A stretch of 64,000 nt of DNA from Symbiodinium natans (GCA_905221605.1 CAJNDS010002079.1:1456001-1520000); one strand, 5' to 3'. Counted from the stretch's first letter, positions 1 through 11,703 are shown. Made by a program: numbers and translations. The notes: generated by a model from the sequence alone, not told the origin.

Positions 1-325
1 TCACAGACCCCTTCAACTTCTACTCCCAACACCTCCTCAAGTGTGTTTGTTGTTTTGTGTTTGGGGTTTAGGGCTTCGGGTTTAAGGGTTTAGGGACTTA
101 GGGGGGATTAGGGTGCCTAAGCCCTAAACCCCCATCGTAGAGCTTGGGGCTGAGGCCTTTGGCTTTAGGGAAATAGGACTTTGGAAGGTCCGGGCAGTTT
201 TGAATCGGAACAAGGGTTACAAGAGCCCCAAGTAAAAGAAAAACCTACTCATCGGAATTGAATTGGTGTCGAAACAGCTTCGTTCTCGAGAGTTGTGTAG
301 AATTTAGGACTCAGTCTTCTGATTT

Positions 326-440
326 CTAGGGCACAGAGTAGGCCGTTATTTCGGTTTTTTGGGGCTTCGGTTCCCATGCCGGCTGCCCCTTTAAACCAGA
401 AAGGGTAGCCGTTTATTCCTAGGTGACTCCTGGGTCTAGT
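326..440 (+). mobile_element. Inverted-repeat element, subfamily A2
   Basis: CTAGGGCACAGAGTAGGCC at the left, CCTAGGTGACTCCTGGGTCTAG at the right, with TTCGGTTCCC and AAAGGGTAGCC inside. Same plan as the copies at 11704 and 57808. Confidence 0.6.
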
Positions 441-860
441 TTCTCAGAGTCTGCTGTTGGGGTTCAGAACTTAGGGTGGAGTTCAGGACTCAGGGTCTAT
501 ACTCTTTTGAGGACGACTCATTTGTTTGCTTCAGTCCCTTTTGTGAGGTACAGGGCTACCCTAAACTCCCCAAACGCAAAACTCCACAGTGCATGTGCCA
601 GGGGGGGATCTAAGTTAAAGGCCCTTCTTGGCAGCATTCGACCCAAAACAGTGCCAAAAACATAGATCAACCGGATCCGAAGCCCAAGAAGCTCTAAACT
701 TAAACCCACAACCCTAGACCCTAAACCCTAAACCCTAGAAACTAAACCCCAAAAAAGCCGCACGTGAGTCTTCTGTCTTCTTCACTTCTAAGGCCGAATC
801 TTCACAGGCTGGGTTCCGCTTGACAGGGCTGCACAAGCTCTCGGAGGTTCAGGGCTTATA

Positions 861-977
861 GGGCTTAGAGTACAGTTGAGGGTTTAGGGTTTAGGGTTTA
901 GGGTTTAGGGTTTAGGGTCTAGGGCTTAGGGCTTAGGGCATAGGGCTAAGGGCTTAGGTCTTAGGGCTTAGAGTACA
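861..977. repeat. 14-bp direct repeat flanking a TTTAGGG tract
   Basis: GGGCTTAGAGTACA at 861-874 and 964-977, with TTTAGGG and variant units between. The right copy leads into an open island (YMNLLLGILTPYMYY, 971-1020). Confidence 0.8.
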
Positions 978-1295
978 TGAACCTCCTTCTGGGTATCTTA
1001 ACGCCCTACATGTACTACACCCTGAACCCTGAACCCTCGAAAGATCTCGCGAGTTGTGAGCTAAACCCCAAAATCCTCAACCCTCAAGGCCTCTAAACCC
1101 CTAAACCCCAGGAAACAGTCGAAATTGGATGCAGCTACCCCCAAACCCCAAACCCTAAACCCTGAACCCTGAACCCTAACCCCTAAACCCTAAACCCTAA
1201 ACCCTAACCTGTAGGGCTTATAGGCAGATTCACATCTTGTTCTAGGGTTCAACACGGGCTGCTAGAGGCGGGCCCAAGAAAAGGGAAAATCATAA

Positions 1296-1411
1296 ACTAC
1301 TATTTGCTTAAGAAGCCCAAAAAAAGAATAAAATAGATACCTCCCTTGTTACCCTTATAGGGAAGAATATTTTATTCTGTTTAGGGGTGGGGTTCTTAAG
1401 CAAACAGTAGT
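1296..1411 (+). mobile_element. Inverted-repeat element, family B
   Basis: ACTACTATTTGCTTAAGAA at the left and TTCTTAAGCAAACAGTAGT at the right. AT-rich interior. Copies also at 8319 and 43991. Confidence 0.7.
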
Positions 1412-1750
1412 AAGTCCTTAGCCCTCATCATTCTTGGGCAAATGGCTTGTATATGGAAGGCCTTGCGTTGTGTTGTAGGGTTCAGGGTTCAGGGTTCAGG
1501 GTTCAGGGTTCAGGGTTCAGGGTTCAGGGTTTAGGGTTTAGGGTTTAGGGTTTAGGGTTTAGGGTTGAGGGTTTAGGGTTTAGGGCTTATATAAGGGGCT
1601 TAGGGCTTAGAGCTTAGGGCTTATAGGGCTTAGGGTTTAGGCTTGCGGCACGCCATCAGGCATCGACATTCAGGCCAGCGTGGACGAGGCGAGGACGGCT
1701 CCTCTTTGCGTCCAACCGGTCTGCCCAGAGACTCCCACACCCCTTAACTA

Positions 1751-1862
1751 ACCCTAAGGGTCCATGTACCTAATTATGGAATACTTGGGCCTTAACGTAC
1801 TTCCTATATAAGGACCTTTGGGCCTAAGTATATAATAATAAGGTACATGGACCCTTAGGGTA
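1751..1862 (+). mobile_element. Palindromic element, family C
   Basis: ACCCTAAGGGTCCATGTACC at the left and its complement at the right. Interior pairs ACTTGGGCCTTA with GGGCCTAAGTATA. Related copies lie at 5251, 6281, 15831, 21684 and 61026. Confidence 0.75.
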
Positions 1863-2206
1863 AGGAATGTACCTTAAATCAGATTATAGAGTTCCTATTC
1901 GCATTTAAGGGGTGCAGGTCTCAAAGCGAAACCTTGGAAATCCTAGGCCCGCAGTCAGCCCCAGCAACAAAACAAACCCAAACCTAAACCCCAAACGCTA
2001 CACCCTAAACCCCAAACCCTAAACCCTAAGCCTTAAACCCTAAACTCTCAGGACAACATAAATCGAAATTGTATGTGGTATCATTCTGGACTTCCCTGAC
2101 AAGCTGCGTTTAAGTAACTTAATCCGACGTGCCACATGCTCAATTCACTTAAACCTCTGGGGCTCTCCCTTCTAAGCTCCTAATTCCCAAACAGAAGCCC
2201 TTGGCA

Positions 2207-2460
2207 GGTCAAAACTTTCGGTCAAACGATTTGGCCAAAACATTCGTTCAATTTGTTGTTTCAACACTTTCGTTCAATATTTTTCGCTCAACACATTCGC
2301 TCAGAACTTTCGTTCAACATATTTGTTCAAAACTTTCGTTCAACATGTTCGTTCAATACGTTTCGTTCATGTGTTCTTTCTAAATGTTCCTTGAAGGTTA
2401 TCTTTCAATACATTCGTTCAAAACGGTTCTCTCAAAACGTGTCTTTCAAAGCCTTGTTCA
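2207..2460. repeat. Degenerate CATTCGTTCAAAA minisatellite
   Basis: About 20 imperfect units of ACTTTCGTTCAACA-like sequence. Open in more than one frame because the units are poor in stops; I see no protein-like feature. Confidence 0.8.
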
Positions 2461-2499
2461 AAACAATTTTCAAAGATTCCCGGGATCAGTTTTAAAAAA

Positions 2500-3045
2500 T
2501 CGTCCGAATTGAAATATGAGAGTTTTGAAGCACAAGCCCCTTCCACCGCGCTGCAACCCCCCCCCCCCCCCCAACGCCAGAACCCGAATTGAAAATGAGA
2601 TTTTACATGCACAAGCTTCATGCACCACGTTGCAGTATTTCGCGCCCGACGCCAGTACTCTCGAGAAACAGCCGAGTGTTCGTTGCAAACGGTTCGTTGA
2701 GAACGTTTCGCTGAAGACGTTTAGTTTCGTTGCAAATGTTATTTGAACCCAAACCCTATACAATTAATTTCTACACCCCCCTAAAACTTAAAACTATACG
2801 CCCCTTTACAACACGGAGGTTTCGCAGCAATATTGGGACCCAAATCCTGTACAATTACTATAAATAGATAAACCCTTAACCCTAACCCTACGCCTCTTTA
2901 CAACACGGAGGTTTGGGACCCAAACCCTATACCATTAAAATTAATTTCTATAAACCCTCTAAGCCCTAACACTCTAAACCGTAAAACCATACGCCCCTTT
3001 ACAACAAGATAGAAGCCCTTGACCCTAGTTATTCAGCCTTTTTCA
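2500..3045. repeat. Diverged local duplications
   Basis: An 80-bp unit containing CACAAGC and GACGCCAG occurs twice (2505-2580 and 2588-2658). After it, a unit of about 100 bp with ACGCCCCTTTACAACACGGA and GGACCCAAACCCTATAC occurs three times (about 2760-3005). A 16-bp C-run lies at 2559. Confidence 0.65.
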
Positions 3046-3169
3046 ACCCTAAACCCTAAACCCTAAACCCTAAACCCTAAACCCTAAACCCTAAACCCTA
3101 AACCCTAAACCCTAAACCCTAAACCCTAAACCCTAAACCCTAAACCCTAAACCCTAAACCCTAAACCCT
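3046..3169 (-). repeat. CCCTAAA array, about 17 perfect units
   Basis: Uninterrupted CCCTAAA on the + strand. It ends at AACACGGAGGTTTGGG, which also belongs to the local 2760-3010 repeat. Confidence 0.95.
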
Positions 3170-3533
3170 AACACGGAGGTTTGGGAGGTGATGACCGACT
3201 ATGAGGCTCTCCAGTGGGGACCTCAGGTGCGCGAGAGTCCAGAGTCGAGGTTGGAAGGTCGGAAAGGTCTAGGGTTTAGGGTTTAGGGTTTAGGGTTTAG
3301 GGTTTAGGGTTTCGGGTTTAGGGTTTAGGGTTTAAAGTTTAGGGTTTAGGGTTTAGGGTTTAGGGTTTGGGGTCTAGGGAAGTCAGAGCAACCTTCTCGG
3401 CTGCGCCCTTGTTCCCATCTTTTAGGGTTTGGGTAAACCCTAAACCCTAAACCCTAAACCCTAAACCCTAAACCCCTTTTAACCCAAAAGGGCACCCTTT
3501 TTATTCCTGGGTTACTCCTGGGTCTGGTCATGT

Positions 3534-3599
3534 CAGCTGGTGCCCTTTTTGCGCAAAGACAAGACAGGTGCGTGTAATGAGCACAGCTTTCCCTCAGAG
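3534..3599 (+). CDS. Exon-like island
   Basis: Reads QLVPFLRKDKTGACNEHSFP, ending at CAGAG|GTTGCC. Preceded by the right half of an A2 element. Two smaller islands upstream (3185-3226, EVMTDYEALQWGPQ, donor CAG|GTGCGC) and downstream (3724-3756, NDVLEEFEDRQ) are similar. Confidence 0.33.
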
Positions 3600-4114
3600 G
3601 TTGCCACTGGGCTTTCACCGGGTTTAGGGTACCCCAAACCCTAAACCCTAAACCCTAAATCCCAAACTTTAGGGTACTAACTAAGCCCCTTCCCTGAGGT
3701 CACGTGTGCCCAACCTCGCGCAGAACGATGTGCTGGAAGAGTTCGAGGACCGTCAGTTTAGGGCTCAGGGCACTAGGCTTTGAGGTCATCGGGCCGCCTT
3801 AAAGCCCTGAACCCTAAACCCTAAACCCTAAACCCTAAACCCTAAACCCTAAACCCCCTACAGCGATTCCACCCACCTGCCGGGACTGATTATGCTTAAC
3901 TGTTCGTGACACTGAGAAGCAACTCGCACGCCTGATTGCATGGGTTGGTTGTTACAGTTTCTCCTGGCGATATGAGCTGTTGGAAGCCTGCAAGCCAGAA
4001 ACCCTAAACCCTAAACCCCAAACCTCAAACCCTAAACCCTAAACCCTAAACTAAACCCTAAACCTAAACCCTAAACCCTATCCCCAACTTGAACCCGGGC
4101 CTTTCGATCCGTTG

Positions 4115-4213
4115 AGGACGGTGGTGCACGCCTGTGGCAAGTGGGGCTGGCGCGCTGGCGACGCGCCTAAATGGACCCAACGGGCCCGAACCGGGCGATT
4201 CAGGATTTCGCGG
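4115..4213 (+). CDS. Exon-like island
   Basis: Open + frame VVHACGKWGWRAGDAPKWTQ, rich in Trp and Arg. Flanked by CCCTAAA upstream and TTTAGGG downstream. Confidence 0.33.
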
Positions 4214-5120
4214 TTTTGGGGTTTAGGGTTTCGGGGTTTCGGGGTTTAGTGTTTAGGGTAATTATAGGGAATCGGGGTTTGGGGGGTTTGGGGGGTTTGA
4301 GGTTTTGGGGTTTCGGTTCTACGGGGTTCCGGCTCATGATGTCTATACCCTTGCCCGGGTTCTGACGGCTCGCAGAGGGCAGGTGATCCCAATTGCAGGT
4401 TTTTTAGGGTTTATATAATTAGGTATTTGGGTTCGGTTTAGGGTTCAGGGTTCAGGGTTCAGGGTTCAGGGTTCAGGGTTCAGGGTTCAGGGTTCAGGGT
4501 TTAGGGTTTAGGGTTTATTGTTTAGGTTCCTTGAGGACCCCGGTCGTTGCACTCATGCGCTTAGGGTGCAGGGCTTTTAAAATTTCGAATTTCGGGCTTA
4601 GTGACTTCGTGTGCATGGCTTTGAGTGCAGACTTCAGGGTGACCCGATGATATGGCAGTCGCTCAGAACTACGGGCCGATTTTGCACCCTAATATCTTCA
4701 AGACAGTGAGAACAGGAGTGAGAGAGAGGGAGAGAGAGAAAGAGTGAGTGAGAGAGAGAGAGAGAGATCAAACGGCTTATCGTCTCTGGGTGCAATGAAG
4801 CCCCATAACCCACCTTCCTGACCCTGAACTCTAAACCCTAAACCCTAAACCCTAAACCCTAAACCCCAAACCCTAAACCCTAAACCCTAAACCCTAAACC
4901 CTAAACCCTAAACCCTAAACCCCAAACCCTAAACCCTAAACCCTAAACCCTAAACCCTGACCAAGTCAAAGAGGCTGGGGCTCCCTATAGACCTGAAGTG
5001 CCCTCAAAACCGTTCAGCCCTCGGCCTCAATGCCCTCAACAACAAATGTTTGGGTGCTTTAGGATTTGTGTTTAGGGTTTCGGGGTGTAGAGGTCAGTGT
5101 TTAGGGTTTAGGGTTTGTAG

Positions 5121-5247
5121 GCCGACACTCTACAAACCTTCTACCCCGCGATACTCAAGCGTATGCAGCCCCAAAACTCGATCCGCTTTCGGGATGCCCC
5201 GCGCATGCTGAGGACGGTTCTGGGCACCTCGGTCGCACTTCTCTACC
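5121..5247 (+). CDS. Exon-like island
   Basis: Open for 42 codons from a TTTGTAG acceptor to a C|GTATAAG donor; peptide contains QTFYPAILKRMQPQNSIRF. A family C element begins just past the donor, as if it were the intron. Unrecognised. Confidence 0.42.
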
Positions 5248-5250
5248 GTA

Positions 5251-5346
5251 TAAGGGCCCAAGTATGAATACTATTCTAACTTGGGCCTTCTACAAAGCAC
5301 GTTAAGGCTCAAGTATTTCCTATTTAGGGACATGCACCCTTAGGGT
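5251..5346 (+). mobile_element. Family C element, one end eroded
   Basis: Retains AAGGGCCCAAGTATGAATAC, AACTTGGGCCTT, CTCAAGTATTTCC and a terminal GCACCCTTAGGG, in the family C order. It begins right after a possible donor (C|GTATAAG at 5248). Confidence 0.5.
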
Positions 5347-5846
5347 TGTATACCCTAAACCCTAAACCCTAAATACAGGCCGCTTGCGACCAAGCCTCTT
5401 TCGGTAACCGGCCTCGTCGGGGTCCGCCCTTCTCTCAGCGTTGGTTGCCCGGCGTAAATTCCTAAATGATTCATAATGATTCCTAACCAACCCGAACCCT
5501 AAACCTTAAACCTGGGACTTATAAGGCCCTGGATTTCTTGCTTTGTCGGTGCAGGGACTGGGGTTCAAGGGCATCATCGACTTACGGCTACGGGTCTAAT
5601 TAGGGGTTTAGGGTTTGTTTTGGGGTTTCGGGCTGGCGTTCGAGGATTCTGTGGGGGTTCCGCAGATTATTAGGTGCGGTGAGTGGCTGGCTGGTATAGG
5701 TGTAGCTATGAGCGCTTATGGGATGACTACCATTACAGTTTCCACTGCTCTTATTGCTCATGAGCACTCTTTCAAGCACTATTTGTTCTGTTGCGAGTAC
5801 CACCTTTAACTTTTTACGGCTCTGACTATGACCGTTACTAGTTCAG

Positions 5847-5968
5847 GCAGGGACTTCTTTTTCCGCGCTGGCACCACGCTCGCTGCTGGTCGGAAGTTCA
5901 GCACCGATGCCTTTAACTTCTTTAACTTCCCAAAGCATTCCACTCCTGGCACTCTAACCCCAAGGCTC
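5847..5968 (+). CDS. Exon-like island
   Basis: After a GTTCAG acceptor, 40 open codons with RDFFFRAGTTLAAGRKFSTD. Not flanked by telomere-like tracts on the left. A second open stretch at 5650-5808 lies upstream (AYGMTTITVSTALIAHEHS). Confidence 0.37.
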
Positions 5969-6071
5969 TAAGGGCTGTTATTTGATGGTTTTTCGGGCCC
6001 TTCTTATTTAAGGTTTTAGGGCAGTTTGAGCCGAAGGGTAAATCAACCTCAACCTTGAATCCTACACCCAG

Positions 6072-6160
6072 ATCAGGGGTCAATACAGCAACGCGATCAA
6101 CCCCAATATCTCGGCACTCAGCTCTTGTGTACCCCTGACGTCGCTTTGTGTTTGGAGCTC
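6072..6160 (+). CDS. Exon-like island
   Basis: After an ACCCAG acceptor, reads GQYSNAINPNISALSSCVPL, then AGCTC|GTCGAC. The opposite strand is also open here, so strand is uncertain. Confidence 0.33.
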
Positions 6161-6280
6161 GTCGACCACCAACGCCCTGAGCCCTCGAAGCTCTAAGCCT
6201 CTGAGCCTTACACCCTGAACCCCTTAACTTAACCTTACCTGGGTTGCTGCTATGTTGGCAAACAACAATGCAGTTCTCCC

Positions 6281-6366
6281 TTAGGATCCATGTGCACATA
6301 TGGTATGTACTTGGGCCTTAAAGGGGTTCCTATGTACTAGCTTCAGGGCCAAATACATACTTGATG
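6281..6366 (+). mobile_element. Family C element, eroded
   Basis: TTAGGATCCATGTGCACATA, TACTTGGGCCTTAAAGGGGT and GCTTCAGGGCCAAATACATAC match the family C arms; the right terminus is missing. Confidence 0.5.
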
Positions 6367-6401
6367 GTGATTTCTCCCCAAACTAAAGCCTAAACCCTAA
6401 A

Positions 6402-6545
6402 CCCCGATTCCTACACCCTAAGCCCTGAGCCCTAAACCCTAAACCCTGTTGAGAACTGATCAAAACGGTACATGGAGCCTCCTGCACCCTAAGCCCTGAG
6501 CCCTAACCCTAAACCCTGTTGAGAACTGATCAAAACGGTACATGG
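6402..6545. repeat. Tandem duplication of about 70 bp
   Basis: CACCCTAAGCCCTGAGCCC... GTTGAGAACTGATCAAAACG GTACATGGA occurs twice back to back with few changes, each containing CCCTAAA units. Confidence 0.85.
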
Positions 6546-7378
6546 ACCCTTGGGGTACCCTAGGATGTCCATCTTCATCCGGACGGGCTACCCACGGAGA
6601 GGACGGCAGGCAGCGGCTCCCAGCAGAGAGCAGGGCTCGGGAGTTTAGTAGGGTTTAGGGTTTGGGGTTTGGGGTTTAGGGTTTAGGGTTTGGGGTTTGG
6701 GGTTTAGGGTTTAGGGGTTTAGGGTTTAGGGTTTAGGGGTTTGGGGTTTAGGGAGCTTGGGGTTTGGGGTTAGGGTGTGTGAGGGCTTGGGGTTTGTGGC
6801 TTAGGGCTTAGGGCTCAGCATTGGCTGTTGTGTCCAAAGGCTCCCGGCTCCCACCCCTTAAGGAGTTCTGAGACATCATATTCATCTAGGGGAGAACAAT
6901 CCAGCAGGGTGAAAAAAAGGTTCTAGACTCCAACTCTAGGTCCGCATGATCTTTAATATATAAGCAAATGAATACATGAAGATATATATATATATATATT
7001 AAATGTATACATATAATATATATATATATGCATATTTATTTATTGTTTATTTGTTTATTTGTGCGGACCTTACCCCCTCAAGCTCTGTTCGACTTCAATT
7101 CCTCCACTCCAATGAGCGGTCTCGCTCCCTCAGCGCTCTTCGGCCCTGACCCTTGACTTCCCAGCATCTGCACATGCCCAGGGTTTAGGGTTTAGGGTTT
7201 AGGGTTTAGGGTTTAGGGTTTAGGGTTTAGGGTTTAGGGTTTTAGGGTTTTAGGGTTTTAGGGTTTAGGGTTTAGGGTTTAGGGTTTAGGGTTTAGGGCG
7301 CCCTCTGGACAGTCTAGAGAATAAGTACCCCCCCAATAAGGTACCGCTAATGTCGTAAACCCCCCCCCAATATTTTCA

Positions 7379-7576
7379 GTTCGCGGGTTTAAGAGGATCA
7401 TCTTCAGGACATATTTGTCAGAGGGTTTCAAGGCCCATCCCAGTTCTCGTGTGCTCCTCCTCGAACACGTGAACATTTGTCTGCTCCTCCCCGCGGGCTG
7501 TTGCGGCAGCGTGCGGAGGATCTTGGGTCTGGGTTGGTTCAGGGCGGTCGGCGTCTTCGGCTACGGTGTGACCCGT
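7379..7576 (+). CDS. Exon-like island
   Basis: About 60 open codons including FRTYLSEGFKAHPSSRVLLL. A C-run and a TTTTCAG acceptor precede it. The minus strand is partly open. Confidence 0.3.
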
Positions 7577-8318
7577 GAACCCCTAAACCCTAAACCCTAA
7601 ACCCTAAACCCCCAATGCCAAGCGATGCAGGGCAGGACATGTGCGCATCCAGCACCGAGGAAGTCCGCCCCCTCGACCGCATCTGGCCACTTAGGGGTTC
7701 TTTATCCCTAAACCCAAAACCCTAAACCCTAAATCCTAAACCCTGAACCCTAAACCCCCAACCCTCAACTCTAAACCCGAAGGCCTAAGCCCTACGATTT
7801 AAAGATTACGCTTTCTAGGGTTCAGAGGGGCTGCCTGGAGGCCCATGTGCAGCTAGAATGAGGTGTCAACAAAAGGGTTTAGAGTTTAGGGTTTAGGGTT
7901 TAGGGTTTAGGGTTTGGCTTTTAGAGTGTAGGGCTTGGGGCTTATTGCCTGCCTACATCCAACGACTCGGGAACTTTTGTATCAATGGCACCTTCAACCC
8001 TGGGGTTTAGAGGTGTAGGGGTGCAGGGGTTGAAGAGTTGAGGGTTTGGTGGTGTAGAGTCTGAGAAACCAGAGCGCCTCAATGCTGCTATGCCTGTAGT
8101 CTGGGGGGGGGGGGGGGGGAAGGGGACGATGTGTTTCGAAACCCCAAGCCCCAAACCCCAAACCCCAAACCCCAAACCCCAAACCCCAAGCCCCAAGCCC
8201 CAAGCCCCAAGCCCAAACCCGAAACCGTGCCACCCTCGGCAGCTTGAACACCGTCACTCCAACACTGTGAATCCTGCACAGGGTTTAGGATTTAGCGTTT
8301 AGGGCTTAGGGTTTAGGG

Positions 8319-8441
8319 CTACTATCTGCTTAAGAACTCCCCCTCCCCCCCCCCCAACAATAAAGAAATATTCTTCTTTGCAAGGGCGATATAGGGATAC
8401 TTGTCTTTTCGTCTCTTGGGGGCTGTTAAGCACATAGTAGT
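8319..8441 (+). mobile_element. Inverted-repeat element, family B
   Basis: CTACTATCTGCTTAAGAAC at the left, CTGTTAAGCACATAGTAG at the right, with a C-run and an internal AAGAAATATTCTTCTTTG block. Confidence 0.65.
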
Positions 8442-8716
8442 CAAAACACGAAGTCCGAACCCCTGAGCCCCAAGCCCTAAACCCTGAACCTGACGCAAGT
8501 TGCGGGCCAGGGATCAAGGCTGGGGGAGGAGAGCCCCTGAAGGAGGGGCCTTCGTAGGTAGGACACAGCAGGGCCTGCAACATTTTCGGGTTTAGGTTTC
8601 CTAAACCCTAAACCCTAAACCCTAAGCCCTAAACCCTAGACCCTAAACCCTAAACCCTAAACCCTAGACCCCAGGGTCGACCCTAAACCCTCTAATCCCC
8701 CCATCACCCACTACAG

Positions 8717-8827
8717 CCCTGGCTTCCCGAAGTGCAGGCGACTACGATCGCCAGCTTCCGTTACTTCGCGACGTTTTTCCTCGGCCATTTTCAATTGCGG
8801 ATAGAGGCCGGGATAGAAGTTCTTCAG
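8717..8827 (+). CDS. Exon-like island
   Basis: From a CTACAG acceptor, 37 open codons: PWLPEVQATTIASFRYFATF then FLGHFQLRIEAG. CCCTAAA tracts on both sides. Confidence 0.43.
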
Positions 8828-9603
8828 GGCCTAACCCTAAACCCTAAACCCTAAACCCTAAACCCTAAACCCTAAACCCTAAACCCTAAACCCTTTCGGA
8901 TTGAGGATTCCAGGATTGCAGATTGCCGGTTAGGGTTTGTTTTTGGTTTAGGGCCTACGGGAATCCACTGAAAGGCTCCGGGTGCGTTTTTGGAGTAGGG
9001 GAAGTCATGGGCCCCCAATGGCCCCCAAATCCTATACCTGAAAGCCCCTTTAGGGTTTAGGGATTAGGGTTTAGGGTTTAGGGTACAGTTTTTTGGGGGC
9101 TTAGTCTTCAAACCCCAAACCCCAAAACCGAGGGTTTGGGGTTGCAGGGACCTAAACTAAACCCTAAACCCATAAACCCCAAACCCTAAAACCTAAACCC
9201 CTAAACCCCGAAACCCTAAACTAAACCCTAAGCCCCTAAACCCTGAACCCCTAAACCCCAAACCCTAAACCCCTAAGCGAGGATTTTGGGGGTTCAGGGC
9301 TGAGGGTGGTGGAGACGCTAGGCTTGACTAATCTTCTGAACCCCAACCCGAAGGATCTTCGGACTCTTACTTTAGGTTTATAGGGTTTAGGGTTTAGGGT
9401 TTAGGGTTTAGGGTTGATGGTTTAGGGTTGAGGGTTGAGAGTTGAGGGTCCAACGGCCTTCTTACATCAGGTTTTTTGAAAGCTAGCTTCAGCCTAAGGG
9501 TAAGGACGGAACCCCGTGCCCTAAACCCTATATAAATCCTAAACCCTAAACCCTAAACCCTAAACCCTAAACCCTATACCCTAAACCCTAAACCCTAAAC
9601 CAG

Positions 9604-9680
9604 ACTGCAGGTGTCCCTGTACGGGACATCACGATGCAGAACGTTCTTAATGCACGTCGGGGGCCTCAGGCAGCTTGGGA
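9604..9680 (+). CDS. Exon-like island
   Basis: TAGVPVRDITMQNVLNARRG after a CAG. Earlier islands in the same stretch are also open: 9327-9376 (VVETLGLTNLLNPNPKDLRT) and 9447-9520. Confidence 0.33.
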
Positions 9681-9966
9681 TTTAGGGATTAGGTTTCTTG
9701 AGCCCCCCGCCCCCCGCCCCCCCCCCCGCCCCCCAGCAAAGGATTTGGGGTTTAGGGTTTGGGGTTTAGGGTTCAGGGTTTGGGGTTTAGTAGGCCGGGT
9801 TTAGGGTTTAGGCCTACTGTAGGGTTTCATGTGGATTATTGACGGGTTTCTAGGGGACACGAAGTAGACGTACTAAGTCAAAAGAGCCGCAGCGGAAGCC
9901 GAGAAAACGGCAGCAGAAGCCTGGCAAAGAGGCAGCGGCCTTCGAGGCCCAGGCCGGGGCGGAGCA

Positions 9967-10072
9967 GGGTTTAGGGTTTAGGGTTTAGGGTTTAGGGTTT
10001 AGGGTTTAGGGTTTAGGGTTTAGGGTTTAGGGTTTAGGGTTTAGGGTTTAGGGTTTAGGGTTTAGGGTTTAG
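9967..10072 (+). repeat. TTTAGGG array between two exon-like islands
   Basis: About 15 perfect units between GCGGAGCAG and ACGGAGGAGC. Its ends read GGTTTAG and GTTTAG, so a GT-AG removal is possible. Confidence 0.93.
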
Positions 10073-10168
10073 ACGGAGGAGCTTCGATGCCCGCAGTGCG
10101 GTCATGTCTGCCGCACCATACAGGGCCTTGACCCCCACCCGGGCAGCAAACGGTGCCACGAGCTGCGA
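10073..10168 (+). CDS. Exon-like island with a Cys-rich motif
   Basis: Starts right after GGTTTAG of a telomere-like array. One frame reads ELRCPQCGHVC with a later KRCHEL, reminiscent of a zinc ribbon; joining GAGCAG (9966) to ACGGAG keeps that frame open. The other frames are open too, so the motif may be chance. Confidence 0.3.
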
Positions 10169-10245
10169 CCCCCTAAACCCTAAACCCTAAACCCTAAACC
10201 CTAAACCCTAAACCCTAAACCCTAAACCCTAAACCCTAAACCCTA
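10169..10245 (-). repeat. CCCTAAA array
   Basis: About 10 units following CGAGCTGCGAC. The tract itself contains no GT or AG. Confidence 0.93.
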
Positions 10246-11019
10246 ATTTGTTGGCCATTTGGTGCAGCAGGGCAGGCTTGAGCTGATGAAGAGAACCGGA
10301 AACCTCGCGCCCTGGCGGTTCAGGGTTTAGGGTTGAGGGTTTGTAGGTTTAGGGGTGAGGGGTGAGCCTTTACCACATCCGAAAAGCCTGTAGGGATTTT
10401 AGAGTTTAGAGTTCGGGTTTGGGGTGTAAAAGGTTGGGCCTGAGGGTTTACTTGGGAGTTATGAGAGCTCCAACATAGTATTCTTTTAATGTTTCGATGG
10501 TTTAGGGTTTAGGGTTTAGGCTACTTTAGGTTTCAGGGTTTCGGGTTTAGGGTTTTCGGGTTTAGAGTGTTTAGTGTTTCGATTGTTTAGGGTTTAGGGT
10601 TTAGGGTTTAGGGTTTAGGCTATTTTAGGTTGGGGTGTTTAGTGTTTTGAGGGTTTAGGGTTTAGGCTATGAAGTGTACGGTTTAGGGTTTAGGGTTTTT
10701 AGGGCTTAGGTGTGTTTAGGGCTTAGGGGTGTTTAGGGCTCAGGGGTGTTTAGGGCTTAGGGGCGTATAAGGGTTTAGGGTTTAGGGTTTAGGGTTTCGG
10801 GTTTAGGGTTTAGAGTTTTGGTTTAGGGTCTAAGCCCTAAACCCCAAAACCAAAAACCCCTAACCCTCCCCCACTGCCCCAGTCAGTAGACCCTAAGCCC
10901 CAAACCCCAACCCCCGAACTCCAAAACCCCAACCCCTCAAATCAGTAAACCCTAAACCCCAAACCCCAAACCCTAAACCCTAAACCCAAACCCTGAACCC
11001 AAGACCCGTGTCTCCCCAG

Positions 11020-11070
11020 GTTCCGACTTCGTCCACTACCGAGGCGTCTGGAGGTTCCAGCCTCTGCGAG
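11020..11070 (+). CDS. Exon-like island with good splice sites
   Basis: TCTCCCCAG acceptor, GCGAG|GTGGGG donor, peptide SDFVHYRGVWRFQPLR. Confidence 0.45.
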
Positions 11071-11589
11071 GTGGGGGTGGGGTGCACTGGGGGTTTAGGG
11101 TTTAGGGTTTAGGGTTTAGGGTTTTAGCATGGAACCCGAAACCGCACACGGTAAAACCCAAACCCCTGAACCCTTTAGGCATTCTGGCTCGGGCGAGTGA
11201 GTGGCTGCACTCAGTTCCTTTCTGACACCTTGCAAGCGAATCATGCTACTGCAAGCGGTTGATGGCCCACAGAATATAGAGGCTTTAGGGTTTCCCGCTT
11301 ATGGCCCTGAGCCCGAAGCCCTAAACTCCAGACCCTAAACCCTAAACCTAAACCCAGAAATCGTATTCACATGTTCAAGTAACACCCAGCAAACTCTAAC
11401 CCCCACCCCTAACCCTAAACCTTGAACCCTAAACCCGAAAGCGGAACCCCAAACCCCAAACCCTAAGCCGAAACCGTAACCCCAAACCCTAAACCCGAAA
11501 TGTGGGAGATACCCTGGACCCTAGACCGTAAAGCCTAAACCCTAAACCCCAAACCCCAAACCCTAAACCTTAAACCCTAAACCCTGCAG

Positions 11590-11660
11590 GCTGCGCAGCG
11601 CCCGGTGAGGACATGATGCGACTGTCCTTCTCGGTCGAGACTTGGTGGGAAACCTTGGTC
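11590..11660 (+). CDS. Exon-like island
   Basis: CCCTGCAG acceptor, peptide APGEDMMRLSFSVETWWETL, then runs into TTTAGGG. Confidence 0.4.
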
Positions 11661-11703
11661 CTTTTTGTTTAGGGTTTAAGGTTTAGGGTTTAGGGTTTAG
11701 GGC

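Larger units (their letters stand above)
1..2200. other. Mixed region: telomere-like tracts, elements and small unresolved islands
   Basis: Besides the elements listed, short + open islands occur at 2-42 (TDPFNFYSQHLL then GTGTGT), 812-850 (AGFRLTGLHKLSE after TTCACAG), 971-1020, and 1420-1464. They may be exons of one membrane protein gene entering from the left, but phases do not chain convincingly. Confidence 0.4.
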
